Shown here piece after piece: positions 17,126 through 25,070 of a stretch of DNA of 64,000 bases. The notes beneath the pieces were generated by a model. It made no database searches and was not told the DNA's origin. It was given only the letters and a program-made list of their open reading frames with translations. The DNA lies in assembly GCF_900102035.1 (NCBI RefSeq), contig NZ_LT629689.1, positions 5,083,001 through 5,147,000 of the forward strand, written 5' to 3'. The first letter of the stretch is position 1; the number at the start of each line of letters is the position of its first letter. The stretch is from Pseudomonas extremaustralis. Lineage in GTDB: Bacteria; Pseudomonadota; Gammaproteobacteria; Pseudomonadales; Pseudomonadaceae. The position numbers and the translations under genes are program-made.

Positions 17126-17479
17126 ATGAGTTGCAACAGTCAGAAAATCAGCGCCCTGCGCAGGCAGATTCCTACGTTCGAGTGCGTCCCCGGCTGCCAC
17201 GACTGTTGTGGGCCGGTGACCACGTCGCCCGAGGAAATGTCGCGGCTGCCGCGCAAGACCGCTGCGGAGCAGGAGGCCGCCATGGATGAGTTGAACTGCG
17301 TGCACCTGGGCCCCAACGGCTGCACCGTGTATGACGAACGGCCGCTGATCTGTCGACTGTTCGGCACCACAAAGACCTTGCCATGCCCCAATGGGCGCGG
17401 GCCGCTGGAGCTGATTCACCCACGGGTGGAAAAGCAGATCCACGAATACATGGCGAGCACCCGGCAGGTGCTGGTCTAA
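17126..17479 (+). CDS. YkgJ family cysteine-cluster protein
   Basis: A 117-residue protein with the CxxxCxxCC cluster CVPGCHDCCG near the N-terminus and further cysteines in LNCVHLGPNGCTVYDERPLICRLFG. This pattern defines the YkgJ (putative zinc- or iron-chelating) family. The reaction is unknown. It runs rightward, divergent from the flavoprotein gene, and ends shortly before the convergent dadR gene. A degenerate REP-like hairpin at 17479-17510 separates them. Confidence 0.9.
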   Translation: MSCNSQKISALRRQIPTFECVPGCHDCCGPVTTSPEEMSRLPRKTAAEQEAAMDELNCVHLGPNGCTVYDERPLICRLFGTTKTLPCPNGRGPLELIHPRVEKQIHEYMASTRQVLV

Positions 17480-17510
17480 ATGTGGGAGGGAGCACGCCCC
17501 CTTCCACATT
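17479..17510. repeat. Single REP-like hairpin between convergent genes
   Basis: AATGTGGGAGGG at 17479-17490 pairs imperfectly with CCCCTTCCACATT at 17498-17510. It resembles the GTGGGAGGGGGCTTGCTCCC REP type seen at 24.3 kb and may terminate transcription of both neighbours. Confidence 0.6.
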
Positions 17511-17526
17511 GACCCAGTTGTGTCAG

Positions 17527-18015
17527 TCAGTCGGGGATCGGCAGGTTCAGGCTCTCCTTCACCTCTTCCATCACGATATAGCTCTTGGACTCTCGCACAT
17601 GGGGCAGCTTGAGCAGGATATCGCCGAGCAATTTGCGGTACGACGCCATTTCGGAAATCCGTGCCTTCACCAGATAGTCGAAGTCCCCCGAGACCAGGTG
17701 GCATTCCAGTACATGGGGCAGTTTCAGCACGGCGCGGCGGAACTCCTCAAAGGTGTCGCCGGATTTGTAATCCAGGCTGATCTCGACAAATACCAGCAAA
17801 CTCCCCTTCAAATGCTGGGGATTGAGCCGTGCGTTGTAGCCCATGATGATCCCTTCGCGCTCCAGGCGCCGCACGCGTTCTGTGCAGGGGGTGGTCGACA
17901 GTCCGACCTTTTCCCCCAGCTCCGTGAACGAAATACGCCCGTCGGCTTGTAGGATGCGCAGGATGTTGCGGTCGATCTTGTCCAGCTCCCGCTTGGTCTG
18001 GGTGTTGGTACGCAT
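17527..18015 (-). CDS. dadR: Lrp/AsnC-family regulator (DadR/Lrp)
   Basis: A 162-residue Lrp-type regulator. An N-terminal helix-turn-helix (LDKIDRNILRILQADGRISFTELGEKVGLSTTPCTERVRRLE) is followed by the amino-acid-sensing RAM domain (VFVEISLDYKSGDTFEEF...VSGDFDYLVKA). It is divergent from dadA, and in P. aeruginosa this gene activates dadAX in response to alanine, as I recall. ATG 18015 was chosen because the protein then begins MRTNTQTKRELDKIDR, like known Lrp; a longer open frame runs back across the dadA promoter and is not credible. Palindromes in the spacer fit its binding site. Confidence 0.93.
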   Translation of the reverse strand: MRTNTQTKRELDKIDRNILRILQADGRISFTELGEKVGLSTTPCTERVRRLEREGIIMGYNARLNPQHLKGSLLVFVEISLDYKSGDTFEEFRRAVLKLPHVLECHLVSGDFDYLVKARISEMASYRKLLGDILLKLPHVRESKSYIVMEEVKESLNLPIPD

Positions 18016-18063
18016 AGGGGATACGCCTCTGTGAAAAGGGTTTTTGCCGAGAATTGTCGCCAA

Positions 18064-18093
18064 ATATAAGCATTTATATAGTGAAATGCACTG
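18064..18093. promoter_or_regulatory. Candidate Lrp/DadR operator pair
   Basis: ATATAA-GCAT-TTATAT (18064-18079) is a perfect 6-bp-arm palindrome. TAGTGAAATGCACTG (18079-18093) has AGTG/CACT arms, and its complement fits the E. coli Lrp consensus at most positions. TATACT at 18106-18111 may be the dadA -10 box, with a poor -35 as expected for an activated promoter. Confidence 0.45.
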
Positions 18094-18169
18094 GTGATTG
18101 CTTTTTATACTGCGCACATCATTGCTCGAACAACACACGTCGGCGGTCAGCCGCGATGAGGATATAAAA

Positions 18170-19471
18170 ATGCGCGTTCTGGTCTTGGGTAGCGGCGTCA
18201 TTGGGGTGACCAGTGCCTACTATTTGGCGCGGGCTGGTTTTGAAGTGGTCGTGGTCGACCGTCAACCTGCCGCTGCCATGGAAACCAGTTTCGCCAACGC
18301 CGGCCAGGTGTCCCCTGGCTACGCCTCACCATGGGCCGCTCCGGGCGTGCCGCTCAAGGCCATCAAGTGGCTGCTGCAACGCCACGCGCCGCTGGCGATC
18401 AAGGCCACTGCCAGTATCGACCAATACCTGTGGATGGCCCAGATGCTGCGCAACTGCACGGCCAGCCGGTATGCGGTGAACAAGGAGCGCATGGTGCGCT
18501 TGTCCGAGTACAGCCGCGACTGCCTCGACGAACTGCGCGCTGAAACCGGCATTGCCTACGAAGGCCGCACGCTCGGAACTACCCAGCTGTTCCGCACCCA
18601 GGCCCAGCTCGATGGCGCGGCTAAAGATATCGCCGTGTTGAAAGAGTCCGGCGTGCCGTTCGAACTGCTCGACCGCGCCGGCATCGCCCGCGTTGAACCG
18701 GCCCTGGCCAGTGTCACCGATATCCTCGCCGGTGCCCTGCGCCTGCCGAACGACCAGACTGGCGACTGCCAGATGTTCACCACCCGCCTGGCCGAGATGT
18801 GCAAGCAGTTGGGCGTGGAATTCCGTTTCGAACAGGACATCCAGCGCCTCGACCACGCCGGCGAGCGCATCAACGGTGTGTGGATCGACGGCAAGCTGGA
18901 AACCGCCGACCGCTACGTCCTGGCCCTCGGCAGTTATTCGCCGCAGTTGCTCAAGCCGCTGGGAATCAAGGCGCCGGTATACCCGCTCAAGGGCTACTCG
19001 CTGACCGTGCCGATCACCAACCCGGCGATGGCGCCGACATCGACCATTCTCGACGAGACCTACAAGGTCGCGATCACCCGTTTCGACAACCGCATCCGCG
19101 TCGGCGGCATGGCTGAAATCGCCGGTTTTGACCTGTCGCTGAACCCGCGTCGGCGTGAAACCCTGGAGATGATCGTCAACGACCTTTATCCTCAGGGCGG
19201 CGATCTGACCGAAGCGATCTTTTGGACCGGGCTGCGTCCAACCACGCCTGATGGCACACCGATTGTCGGCGCTACTCCGTTCAAGAACCTGTTCCTGAAC
19301 ACCGGCCACGGCACCCTCGGTTGGACCATGGCCTGTGGCTCCGGTCGTCTGCTGGCTGACCTGATGGCGAAGAAAACCCCGCAGATCAGCGCCGAAGGCC
19401 TCGATATTTCCCGTTATGGCAACCACCAGGAGACTGCAAAACATGTCAATCCAGCGCCAGCTCACCAATGA
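18170..19471 (+). CDS. dadA: D-amino acid dehydrogenase, small subunit
   Basis: DadA is a membrane-associated FAD enzyme that oxidises D-alanine and other D-amino acids to 2-oxo acids, passing electrons to the respiratory chain. The 433 residues start at ATG 18170 ([23 protein letters not shown]) with the FAD dinucleotide motif, GAGGAT just upstream as binding site, and the C-terminal DAO motif [21 protein letters not shown]. ridA overlaps its last 29 bases and dadX follows after a terminator. With the racemase it converts L-alanine to pyruvate. Regulation is probably by the divergent DadR, and the spacer shows two suitable palindromes. Confidence 0.97.
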   Translation: MRVLVLGSGVIGVTSAYYLARAGFEVVVVDRQPAAAMETSFANAGQVSPGYASPWAAPGVPLKAIKWLLQRHAPLAIKATASIDQYLWMAQMLRNCTASRYAVNKERMVRLSEYSRDCLDELRAETGIAYEGRTLGTTQLFRTQAQLDGAAKDIAVLKESGVPFELLDRAGIARVEPALASVTDILAGALRLPNDQTGDCQMFTTRLAEMCKQLGVEFRFEQDIQRLDHAGERINGVWIDGKLETADRYVLALGSYSPQLLKPLGIKAPVYPLKGYSLTVPITNPAMAPTSTILDETYKVAITRFDNRIRVGGMAEIAGFDLSLNPRRRETLEMIVNDLYPQGGDLTEAIFWTGLRPTTPDGTPIVGATPFKNLFLNTGHGTLGWTMACGSGRLLADLMAKKTPQISAEGLDISRYGNHQETAKHVNPAPAHQ

Positions 19472-19796
19472 GCGCATGAGCCAGATCGTTACCCACGGCG
19501 GGACTGTGTATCTGGCAGGGCAAGTCGGCGACGATCTGAGTGCCGGGATTGAACAGCAGACCCGTGAAACCCTGGCCAATATCGAGCGCTTGCTGGACCT
19601 GGCCGGTACCGACAAGACCAAGTTGCTGTCGGTGACGATCTACCTGAAAGACATCGACGCCGATTTCGCCGGCATGAACGCGGTGTGGGACACATGGCTG
19701 CCCAAGGGTGTCGCCCCGGCCCGCGCCACCGTTGAAGCGAAGCTGTGCGAACCGGAAATTCTGGTAGAGCTGTCCGTCGTGGCTGCGCTGCCGTAA
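19443..19796 (+). CDS. ridA: RidA family reactive-imine deaminase
   Basis: RidA-type (YjgF/YER057c/UK114) enzymes hydrolyse reactive enamine/imine intermediates. The 117-residue protein has [11 protein letters not shown] near residue 20, the substrate arginine in [13 protein letters not shown], and the C-terminal EILVEL. It begins at ATG 19443, inside the end of dadA, so the two are translationally coupled. The pairing is logical because DadA makes 2-imino acids, which RidA can resolve to 2-oxo acids. A strong terminator at 19812-19846 follows. Confidence 0.93.
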   Translation: MSIQRQLTNERMSQIVTHGGTVYLAGQVGDDLSAGIEQQTRETLANIERLLDLAGTDKTKLLSVTIYLKDIDADFAGMNAVWDTWLPKGVAPARATVEAKLCEPEILVELSVVAALP

Positions 19797-19811
19797 ACAA
19801 CGATCCCTCTC

Positions 19812-19846
19812 CCGGCGCCGATGTTGTCGGTCGGCGCCGGTTTTTT
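19812..19846 (+). terminator. Rho-independent terminator after ridA
   Basis: CCGGCGCCGA (19812-19821) pairs with TCGGCGCCGG (19831-19840), then TTTTTT. It separates dadA-ridA from dadX, so dadX expression depends on read-through or on its own promoter. Confidence 0.9.
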
Positions 19847-19875
19847 CTTCCCTTGCCGCCTAGAAGCCTGCCGCC

Positions 19876-20949
19876 ATGCGTCCTGCCCGTGCCCTGATCG
19901 ACCTCCAAGCCCTGCGTCACAATTATCAATTGGCCCGTGAAGTCACGGGGGCCAAGGCCCTCGCCGTGATCAAGGCCGATGCCTACGGCCATGGTGCCGT
20001 GCGCGTGGCCCAGGCGCTGGAAGCCGAGGCCGACGGGTTTGCCGTGGCTTGTATCGAGGAAGCGCTGGAGCTGCGGGCCGCTGGCATCCGCGCGCCGGTA
20101 TTGCTGCTCGAAGGGTTTTTCGAAGCCGACGAGCTGCCGCTGATCATCGAGCATGATTTCTGGTGCGTGGTGCATTCGCTGTGGCAACTGGAGGCAATCG
20201 AACAGGCGGCCTTGAGCAAGCCACTCACTGTTTGGCTCAAGCTCGACTCGGGCATGCACCGCGTTGGTCTGCATCCCAAGGACTACCACGAGGCGTACCA
20301 GCGCCTGCTGGCCAGCGGCAAGGTGGCCAAGATCGTGTTGATGAGCCACTTCGCCCGTGCCGACGAACTCGATTGCGTGCGCAGCAATGAACAGCTGGCG
20401 ATATTCGATGCGGCGCGCCAGGGCTTGTCGGCCGAAGTGAGCCTGCGCAACTCGCCGTCGGTGATGGGGTGGCCGAATGTGTCCAGCGACTGGGTGCGCC
20501 CGGGCATCATGCTGTATGGCTCGACGCCATTTACCGAAGACCAGGCCATCGCCGCGCGCTTGCAGCCGGTGATGACCCTGGAATCGAAAGTCATCTGCGT
20601 GCGTGAACTGCCGGCCGGCGAGCCCGTGGGTTACGGCGCCAAGTTCATCACGCCAAAACCGATGCGCATCGGCGTGGTTGCCATGGGGTATGCCGATGGT
20701 TACCCGCGCCATGCGCCGACCGGCACGCCGGTGCTGGTCGCCGGGCAACGCAGCCAGTTGCTGGGGCGTGTGTCCATGGACATGCTGTGCATCGACCTGA
20801 CCGACGTGCCGCAAGCGGGTTTGGGTTCCACCGTCGAGCTGTGGGGCAAGAACATCCTCGCCAGTGACGTCGCGACGGCCGCCGAGACCATTCCCTACCA
20901 GATCTTTTGCAACCTGCGCCGGGTGCCAAGGCTCTATTGCGGCACTTGA
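19876..20949 (+). CDS. dadX: Alanine racemase (catabolic type, DadX)
   Basis: PLP-dependent interconversion of L- and D-alanine. The 357-residue protein has the PLP lysine in [11 protein letters not shown] (Lys33) and the second catalytic base Tyr at about 253 in VGYGAKF. The sequence MYGSTPF-like element ([11 protein letters not shown]) and [11 protein letters not shown] are typical. Its place directly after dadA-ridA identifies it as the catabolic DadX rather than the biosynthetic Alr. It starts only 29 bases after the terminator at 19846, so little room exists for an own promoter. Confidence 0.96.
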   Translation: MRPARALIDLQALRHNYQLAREVTGAKALAVIKADAYGHGAVRVAQALEAEADGFAVACIEEALELRAAGIRAPVLLLEGFFEADELPLIIEHDFWCVVHSLWQLEAIEQAALSKPLTVWLKLDSGMHRVGLHPKDYHEAYQRLLASGKVAKIVLMSHFARADELDCVRSNEQLAIFDAARQGLSAEVSLRNSPSVMGWPNVSSDWVRPGIMLYGSTPFTEDQAIAARLQPVMTLESKVICVRELPAGEPVGYGAKFITPKPMRIGVVAMGYADGYPRHAPTGTPVLVAGQRSQLLGRVSMDMLCIDLTDVPQAGLGSTVELWGKNILASDVATAAETIPYQIFCNLRRVPRLYCGT

Positions 20950-20990
20950 TCGCCCACGACGAAGGCCGTTGCCTGGGATTTAGGCCCAAG

Positions 20991-21038
20991 TGTTGTAAAT
21001 ACTGAACGCTGTCGCCATGATACCGCTCAATTACAACA
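20991..21038. promoter_or_regulatory. Inverted repeat before the pauR-like gene
   Basis: TGTTGTAAAT (20991-21000) and AATTACAACA (21029-21038) match as an inverted pair at 9 of 10 positions, separated by 28 bases. It sits 28 bases before the TTG start and may be an operator or an RNA hairpin. Confidence 0.4.
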
Positions 21039-21065
21039 AAGCCTGAATCCTAGGAGGCTCCCGCA

Positions 21066-21614
21066 TTGGACGTCGGCGAACGACTGCAATCCATCCGTAA
21101 GCTGAAGGGTCTTTCCCAGCGTGAGCTCGCCAAGCGTGCGGGTGTCACCAACAGCACCATTTCGATGATCGAGAAAAACAGTGTCAGCCCTTCCATCAGT
21201 TCCTTGCGCAAGGTGCTGGGCGGCATCCCCATGTCGATGGTCGAGTTCTTTTCCGAGGAAGTCCTCCAGGAAATACCGACACAGGTCGTCTACAAAGCCA
21301 ACGAACTGATCGACATCTCTGATGGCGCCGTCACCATGAAGCTGGTGGGCCGTGCGCATCCGGGTCGGGCGATCACGTTTCTCACCGAGATTTACCCGCC
21401 TGGCGCCGACACCGGCGAAGAAATGCTCACCCACGAAGGCGAAGAAACCGGAATTCTGGTGGAAGGCCGCCTGGAATTGGTGGTCGGTCTTGAAACTTTT
21501 GTGCTCGAAGCCGGCGATAGCTACTACTTTGAAAGCACCAAGCCTCACCGTTTTCGCAATCCGTTCGATGTGCCGGCGCGACTAATCAGCGCAGCCACAC
21601 CGGCGAACTTTTGA
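21066..21614 (+). CDS. pauR: XRE-cupin transcriptional regulator, PauR-like
   Basis: A 182-residue regulator with an N-terminal XRE helix-turn-helix (GERLQSIRKLKGLSQRELAKRAGVTNSTISMIEK) and a C-terminal cupin sensor (GADTGEEMLTHEGEETGILVEGRLEL...GDSYYFESTKPHRFRN). This is the PuuR/PauR architecture, which represses polyamine catabolic genes until putrescine or cadaverine is present. Its place after dadX matches what I recall of PauR in P. aeruginosa. The start is a TTG at 21066 with a strong AGGAGG eight bases upstream, giving MDVGERLQ. Likely targets include the aldehyde dehydrogenase gene at 9.4 kb. Confidence 0.85.
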   Translation: MDVGERLQSIRKLKGLSQRELAKRAGVTNSTISMIEKNSVSPSISSLRKVLGGIPMSMVEFFSEEVLQEIPTQVVYKANELIDISDGAVTMKLVGRAHPGRAITFLTEIYPPGADTGEEMLTHEGEETGILVEGRLELVVGLETFVLEAGDSYYFESTKPHRFRNPFDVPARLISAATPANF

Positions 21615-21783
21615 TAGAAGAGGCGTCCTGCCAGCGTTGCAGAGGCACCCGAGCCGTATTTCGCCAGGTTGAATCCCCCTTTATTTAATAGGGTTGTTTC
21701 GGCCAGGCGGGGTAACCGTTATACTTTCGCCGCCTGCGAAACCGTGGCCGCAGGCGTGAATAGCCACCATTGAGGGTGAATGC

Positions 21784-22227
21784 GTGAACCTAATTATGAA
21801 AATGCTGGCTGTACCAGCAATAGTATTAGCCCTTGGGGGCTGTGGGCAGAAAGCTGAGCCTCCTGTCAGTAAGACCGCCAGTGATGCGATTGCCCAGCGC
21901 CTGGACCCAGTAGGGAAGGTCTGCGTTCAGGGCGAAGAGTGCAAAGGGATGGCAGTCGCTGCGACAGCGGGCGGCGGCGGCGGTGCGAAAACACCGGACG
22001 CGATCATCGCCAAACATTGCAACGCATGCCACGGCACCGGCCTGCTGGGCGCACCGAAGATCGGCGACACTGCCGCCTGGAAAGACCGCGCCGACCACCA
22101 GGGCGGCCTCGACGGCATCCTGGCCAAGGCCATCACCGGTATCAACTCCATGCCGCCAAAAGGCACATGCGCTGATTGCTCGGATGACGAGCTCAAGGGT
22201 GCTATCAAGAAGATGTCTGGCCTGTAA
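21784..22227 (+). CDS. Cytochrome c5-like lipoprotein (class I c-type cytochrome)
   Basis: A 147-residue protein starting at GTG 21784. A lipoprotein signal ends in LALGGC, so the protein should be anchored on the periplasmic face. The haem attachment motif is CNACH, preceded by AKH, and the axial methionine is probably in NSMPPKGTCADC, which also carries the extra cysteine pair typical of cytochrome c5. It carries electrons among respiratory complexes. A -10-like TATACT (21720-21725) and a hairpin CGCCTGCG...CGCAGGCG lie between it and the preceding gene. A terminator follows. Confidence 0.92.
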   Translation: MNLIMKMLAVPAIVLALGGCGQKAEPPVSKTASDAIAQRLDPVGKVCVQGEECKGMAVAATAGGGGGAKTPDAIIAKHCNACHGTGLLGAPKIGDTAAWKDRADHQGGLDGILAKAITGINSMPPKGTCADCSDDELKGAIKKMSGL

Positions 22228-22243
22228 TCTGCCGATCTTCGCC

Positions 22244-22275
22244 AAAAACGCCGCTTACGAGCGGCTTTTTTGTTT
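22244..22275 (+). terminator. Rho-independent terminator after the cytochrome gene
   Basis: GCCGCT (22250-22255) pairs with AGCGGC (22260-22265), followed by TTTTTTGTTTC, with an A-run before the stem. Confidence 0.85.
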
Positions 22276-22362
22276 CTTGAATTCTGTTTTCAGGCTGTTC
22301 TTTGCAGCAAAGACCCGGCAAGCTCGGTCCAACCCCTAATCATGGAATGTCAGGAGGGTCGG

Positions 22363-24285
22363 ATGGTGCAGTTATGTTCAATCGAGCAAGCAGTTGATGA
22401 CGTCCTGGCGCGGTTGCCGGCCCATGTCCACATGGGGCTGCCTCTGGGCCTGGGCAAGCCGAACCTGTTCGTCAATGCGCTCTACCGGCGTATTGCCAAG
22501 TTGCCTGAGCGGTCGCTGACCATTTACACCGCGCTGAGCCTGGGCCGCCCCGCCTTGGGCGACGGCTTGCAGAAGCGCTTTCTCGAACCCTTTGTCGAGC
22601 GCGTGTTTGGCGACTACCCCGAACTGGATTTTCTCGCTGACCTGCATAAAGACAGCCTTCCAGACAATATCCGCGTGCAGCAGTTTTTCATGCAGCCCGG
22701 CAACTTGCTCCACAGTGTGTCGGCCCAGCAGCAATACATCAGCAGCAACTACAGCCACGCCGCCCGCGATATCAACGCCGCCGGCCTGAACCTGGTGGCG
22801 CAATTGGTGGCCAGCAGTCCTGACCATCCGGACCGCCTGAGCCTGAGCTGCAACCCCGATATCACCCTCGACCTGCTACCGATGATCGCCAAGCGCCGCG
22901 CCGCCGGGGAAACCGTGCTGATCGTCGGCCAGGTCCATACCGATTTGCCCTACATGCCCGGTGATTCGGAGCTGGGCATGGACGAATTCGATTACCTGCT
23001 CGATGAAAAGGACAGCACCACGTTGTTCTCCACGCCGAACATGCCGGTGGGTGTCCAGGATCATTTTATCGGCCTGCATGCCAGCACCCTGGTGCGCGAT
23101 GGCGGTACGTTGCAGATCGGCATCGGCTCCATGGGCGATGCGCTCACGGCCGCCTTGCTCGCCCGCCAGGCGGATAACGAAGCCTATCGGCGGCTGCTGA
23201 CCGATCTCGATGTGTACCGGTGGGCGCCGCTGATCAGTCGTGAAGGCGGGGTCGACCCGTTCGCCCGCGGCCTCTATGGCTGCAGCGAAATGTTCGTCAA
23301 CGGCCTGCTGGTGCTGGCGGATGCGGGAATTGTGCGGCGCAAGGTCTATCCGGACGTGGCGACGCAAGCGCAAGCCAACGCAGGGCTGCTGGATGACGCG
23401 GCGCAGCCCGATGGCGTGTCGATCCACGGCGGCTTCTTTCTCGGGCCGCGTAGTTTTTACCAGCGCTTGCAGGAAATGACTCACGCCAGGCGCCTGGATT
23501 TCGACATGACCCGCATCAGCTACATCAACGAACTGTATGGCCAGGAAGAACTCAAGCGTCTGCAGCGCCTGGATGCACGGTTTATCAACAGCGCGATCGT
23601 GGTGACCCTGCTCGGCGCTGGGGTTGCCGACCAACTGGAAGGTGGCCACGTGCTCAGTGGCGTGGGCGGGCAGTACAACTTCGTGGCCCAGGGCCACGCG
23701 CTGGAAGGCGCGCGCTCGATCCTGATTTTGCGCAGCTGGCGCGAAGCGGCGGGAGAGGTCAGTTCCAATATCGTCTGGGAGTACGGGCATTGCACGATCC
23801 CACGGCACCTGCGGGATATTGTCATCACCGAATACGGAATTGCCGACTTGCGCGGTCAGACCGATGCCAAAGTGATCGAGGCGTTGCTCAACATCACCGA
23901 CTCACGTTTCCAGAACGACTTGATCGAACAGGCGAAGAAGGCTGACAAGCTGCCCAAGGACTTCGAGCTGGACCCGCGTTTTGCCGATAACACGCCGGAG
24001 CGGCTCAAGGACATCCAGGCGCGGCATCGACGGTTGTTTCCGGAGTATCCGCTGGGCACCGACTTCACGGACGAGGAGCGGGATCTGCTGCGGGCGTTGA
24101 ACTGGCTCAAGAGCAAATTCAAGCTGACGGAGATGCTGGAGTTGGGCAAGGCGGCGTTGGATGCGCCGGAGCCGGAGGCGTTTCCCGAGCATCTGAAGCG
24201 GATGGGGTTGGACCAGCCGGAAGGGCTGAAAGAGGATCTGTACCAGCGCCTGCTGCTCGCCGGACTGCAGGCCACCGCGCACTAA
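22363..24285 (+). CDS. Acetyl-CoA hydrolase/transferase family protein
   Basis: A 640-residue protein of the acetyl-CoA hydrolase/CoA-transferase family, which moves CoA between short acyl groups or hydrolyses acyl-CoA. ATG 22363 was chosen because TCAGGAGGGTC lies directly upstream; in-frame starts 7 and 31 codons earlier lack such a site. Typical segments are GIGSMGDAL, EGGHVLSGVGGQYNFVAQGHAL and the C-terminal ITEYGIADLRG. It is longer than Cat1/Ach1-type enzymes (about 500 residues), with an extra C-terminal stretch of about 100 residues after the ADLRG motif. Substrate not deducible. It has no operon partner; a REP pair lies after the stop. Confidence 0.85.
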   Translation: MVQLCSIEQAVDDVLARLPAHVHMGLPLGLGKPNLFVNALYRRIAKLPERSLTIYTALSLGRPALGDGLQKRFLEPFVERVFGDYPELDFLADLHKDSLPDNIRVQQFFMQPGNLLHSVSAQQQYISSNYSHAARDINAAGLNLVAQLVASSPDHPDRLSLSCNPDITLDLLPMIAKRRAAGETVLIVGQVHTDLPYMPGDSELGMDEFDYLLDEKDSTTLFSTPNMPVGVQDHFIGLHASTLVRDGGTLQIGIGSMGDALTAALLARQADNEAYRRLLTDLDVYRWAPLISREGGVDPFARGLYGCSEMFVNGLLVLADAGIVRRKVYPDVATQAQANAGLLDDAAQPDGVSIHGGFFLGPRSFYQRLQEMTHARRLDFDMTRISYINELYGQEELKRLQRLDARFINSAIVVTLLGAGVADQLEGGHVLSGVGGQYNFVAQGHALEGARSILILRSWREAAGEVSSNIVWEYGHCTIPRHLRDIVITEYGIADLRGQTDAKVIEALLNITDSRFQNDLIEQAKKADKLPKDFELDPRFADNTPERLKDIQARHRRLFPEYPLGTDFTDEERDLLRALNWLKSKFKLTEMLELGKAALDAPEPEAFPEHLKRMGLDQPEGLKEDLYQRLLLAGLQATAH

Positions 24286-24326
24286 AAACCCCTATCAAAC
24301 CCTTGTAAAACCCACACAAAACCCAA

Positions 24327-24415
24327 TGTGGGAGGGGGCTTGCTCCCGATAGCGGTGTGTCAGTTACCAATAAATTGACTGACCTACCGCTATCGGGAGC
24401 AAGCCCCCTCCCACC
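24327..24415. repeat. REP pair (BIME), GGAGGGGGCTTGCTCCC type
   Basis: TGTGGGAGGGGGCTTGCTCC begins at 24327 and is mirrored by an inverted copy ending in CCCCCTCCCAC at 24414. The inner parts also pair (GATAGCGG with CCGCTATC; GTCAGT with ACTGAC), so the whole 89 bases can fold as one long hairpin. It lies between two convergent genes. Confidence 0.9.
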
Positions 24416-24439
24416 TGTTTAATCGCGTTTCGTCAGCGA

Positions 24440-25024
<585 letters not shown>

Positions 25025-25070
25025 CTAATGGCGCGGGGTGCGCCGAAAGTAGATTGAAAAGTAGTCGATT

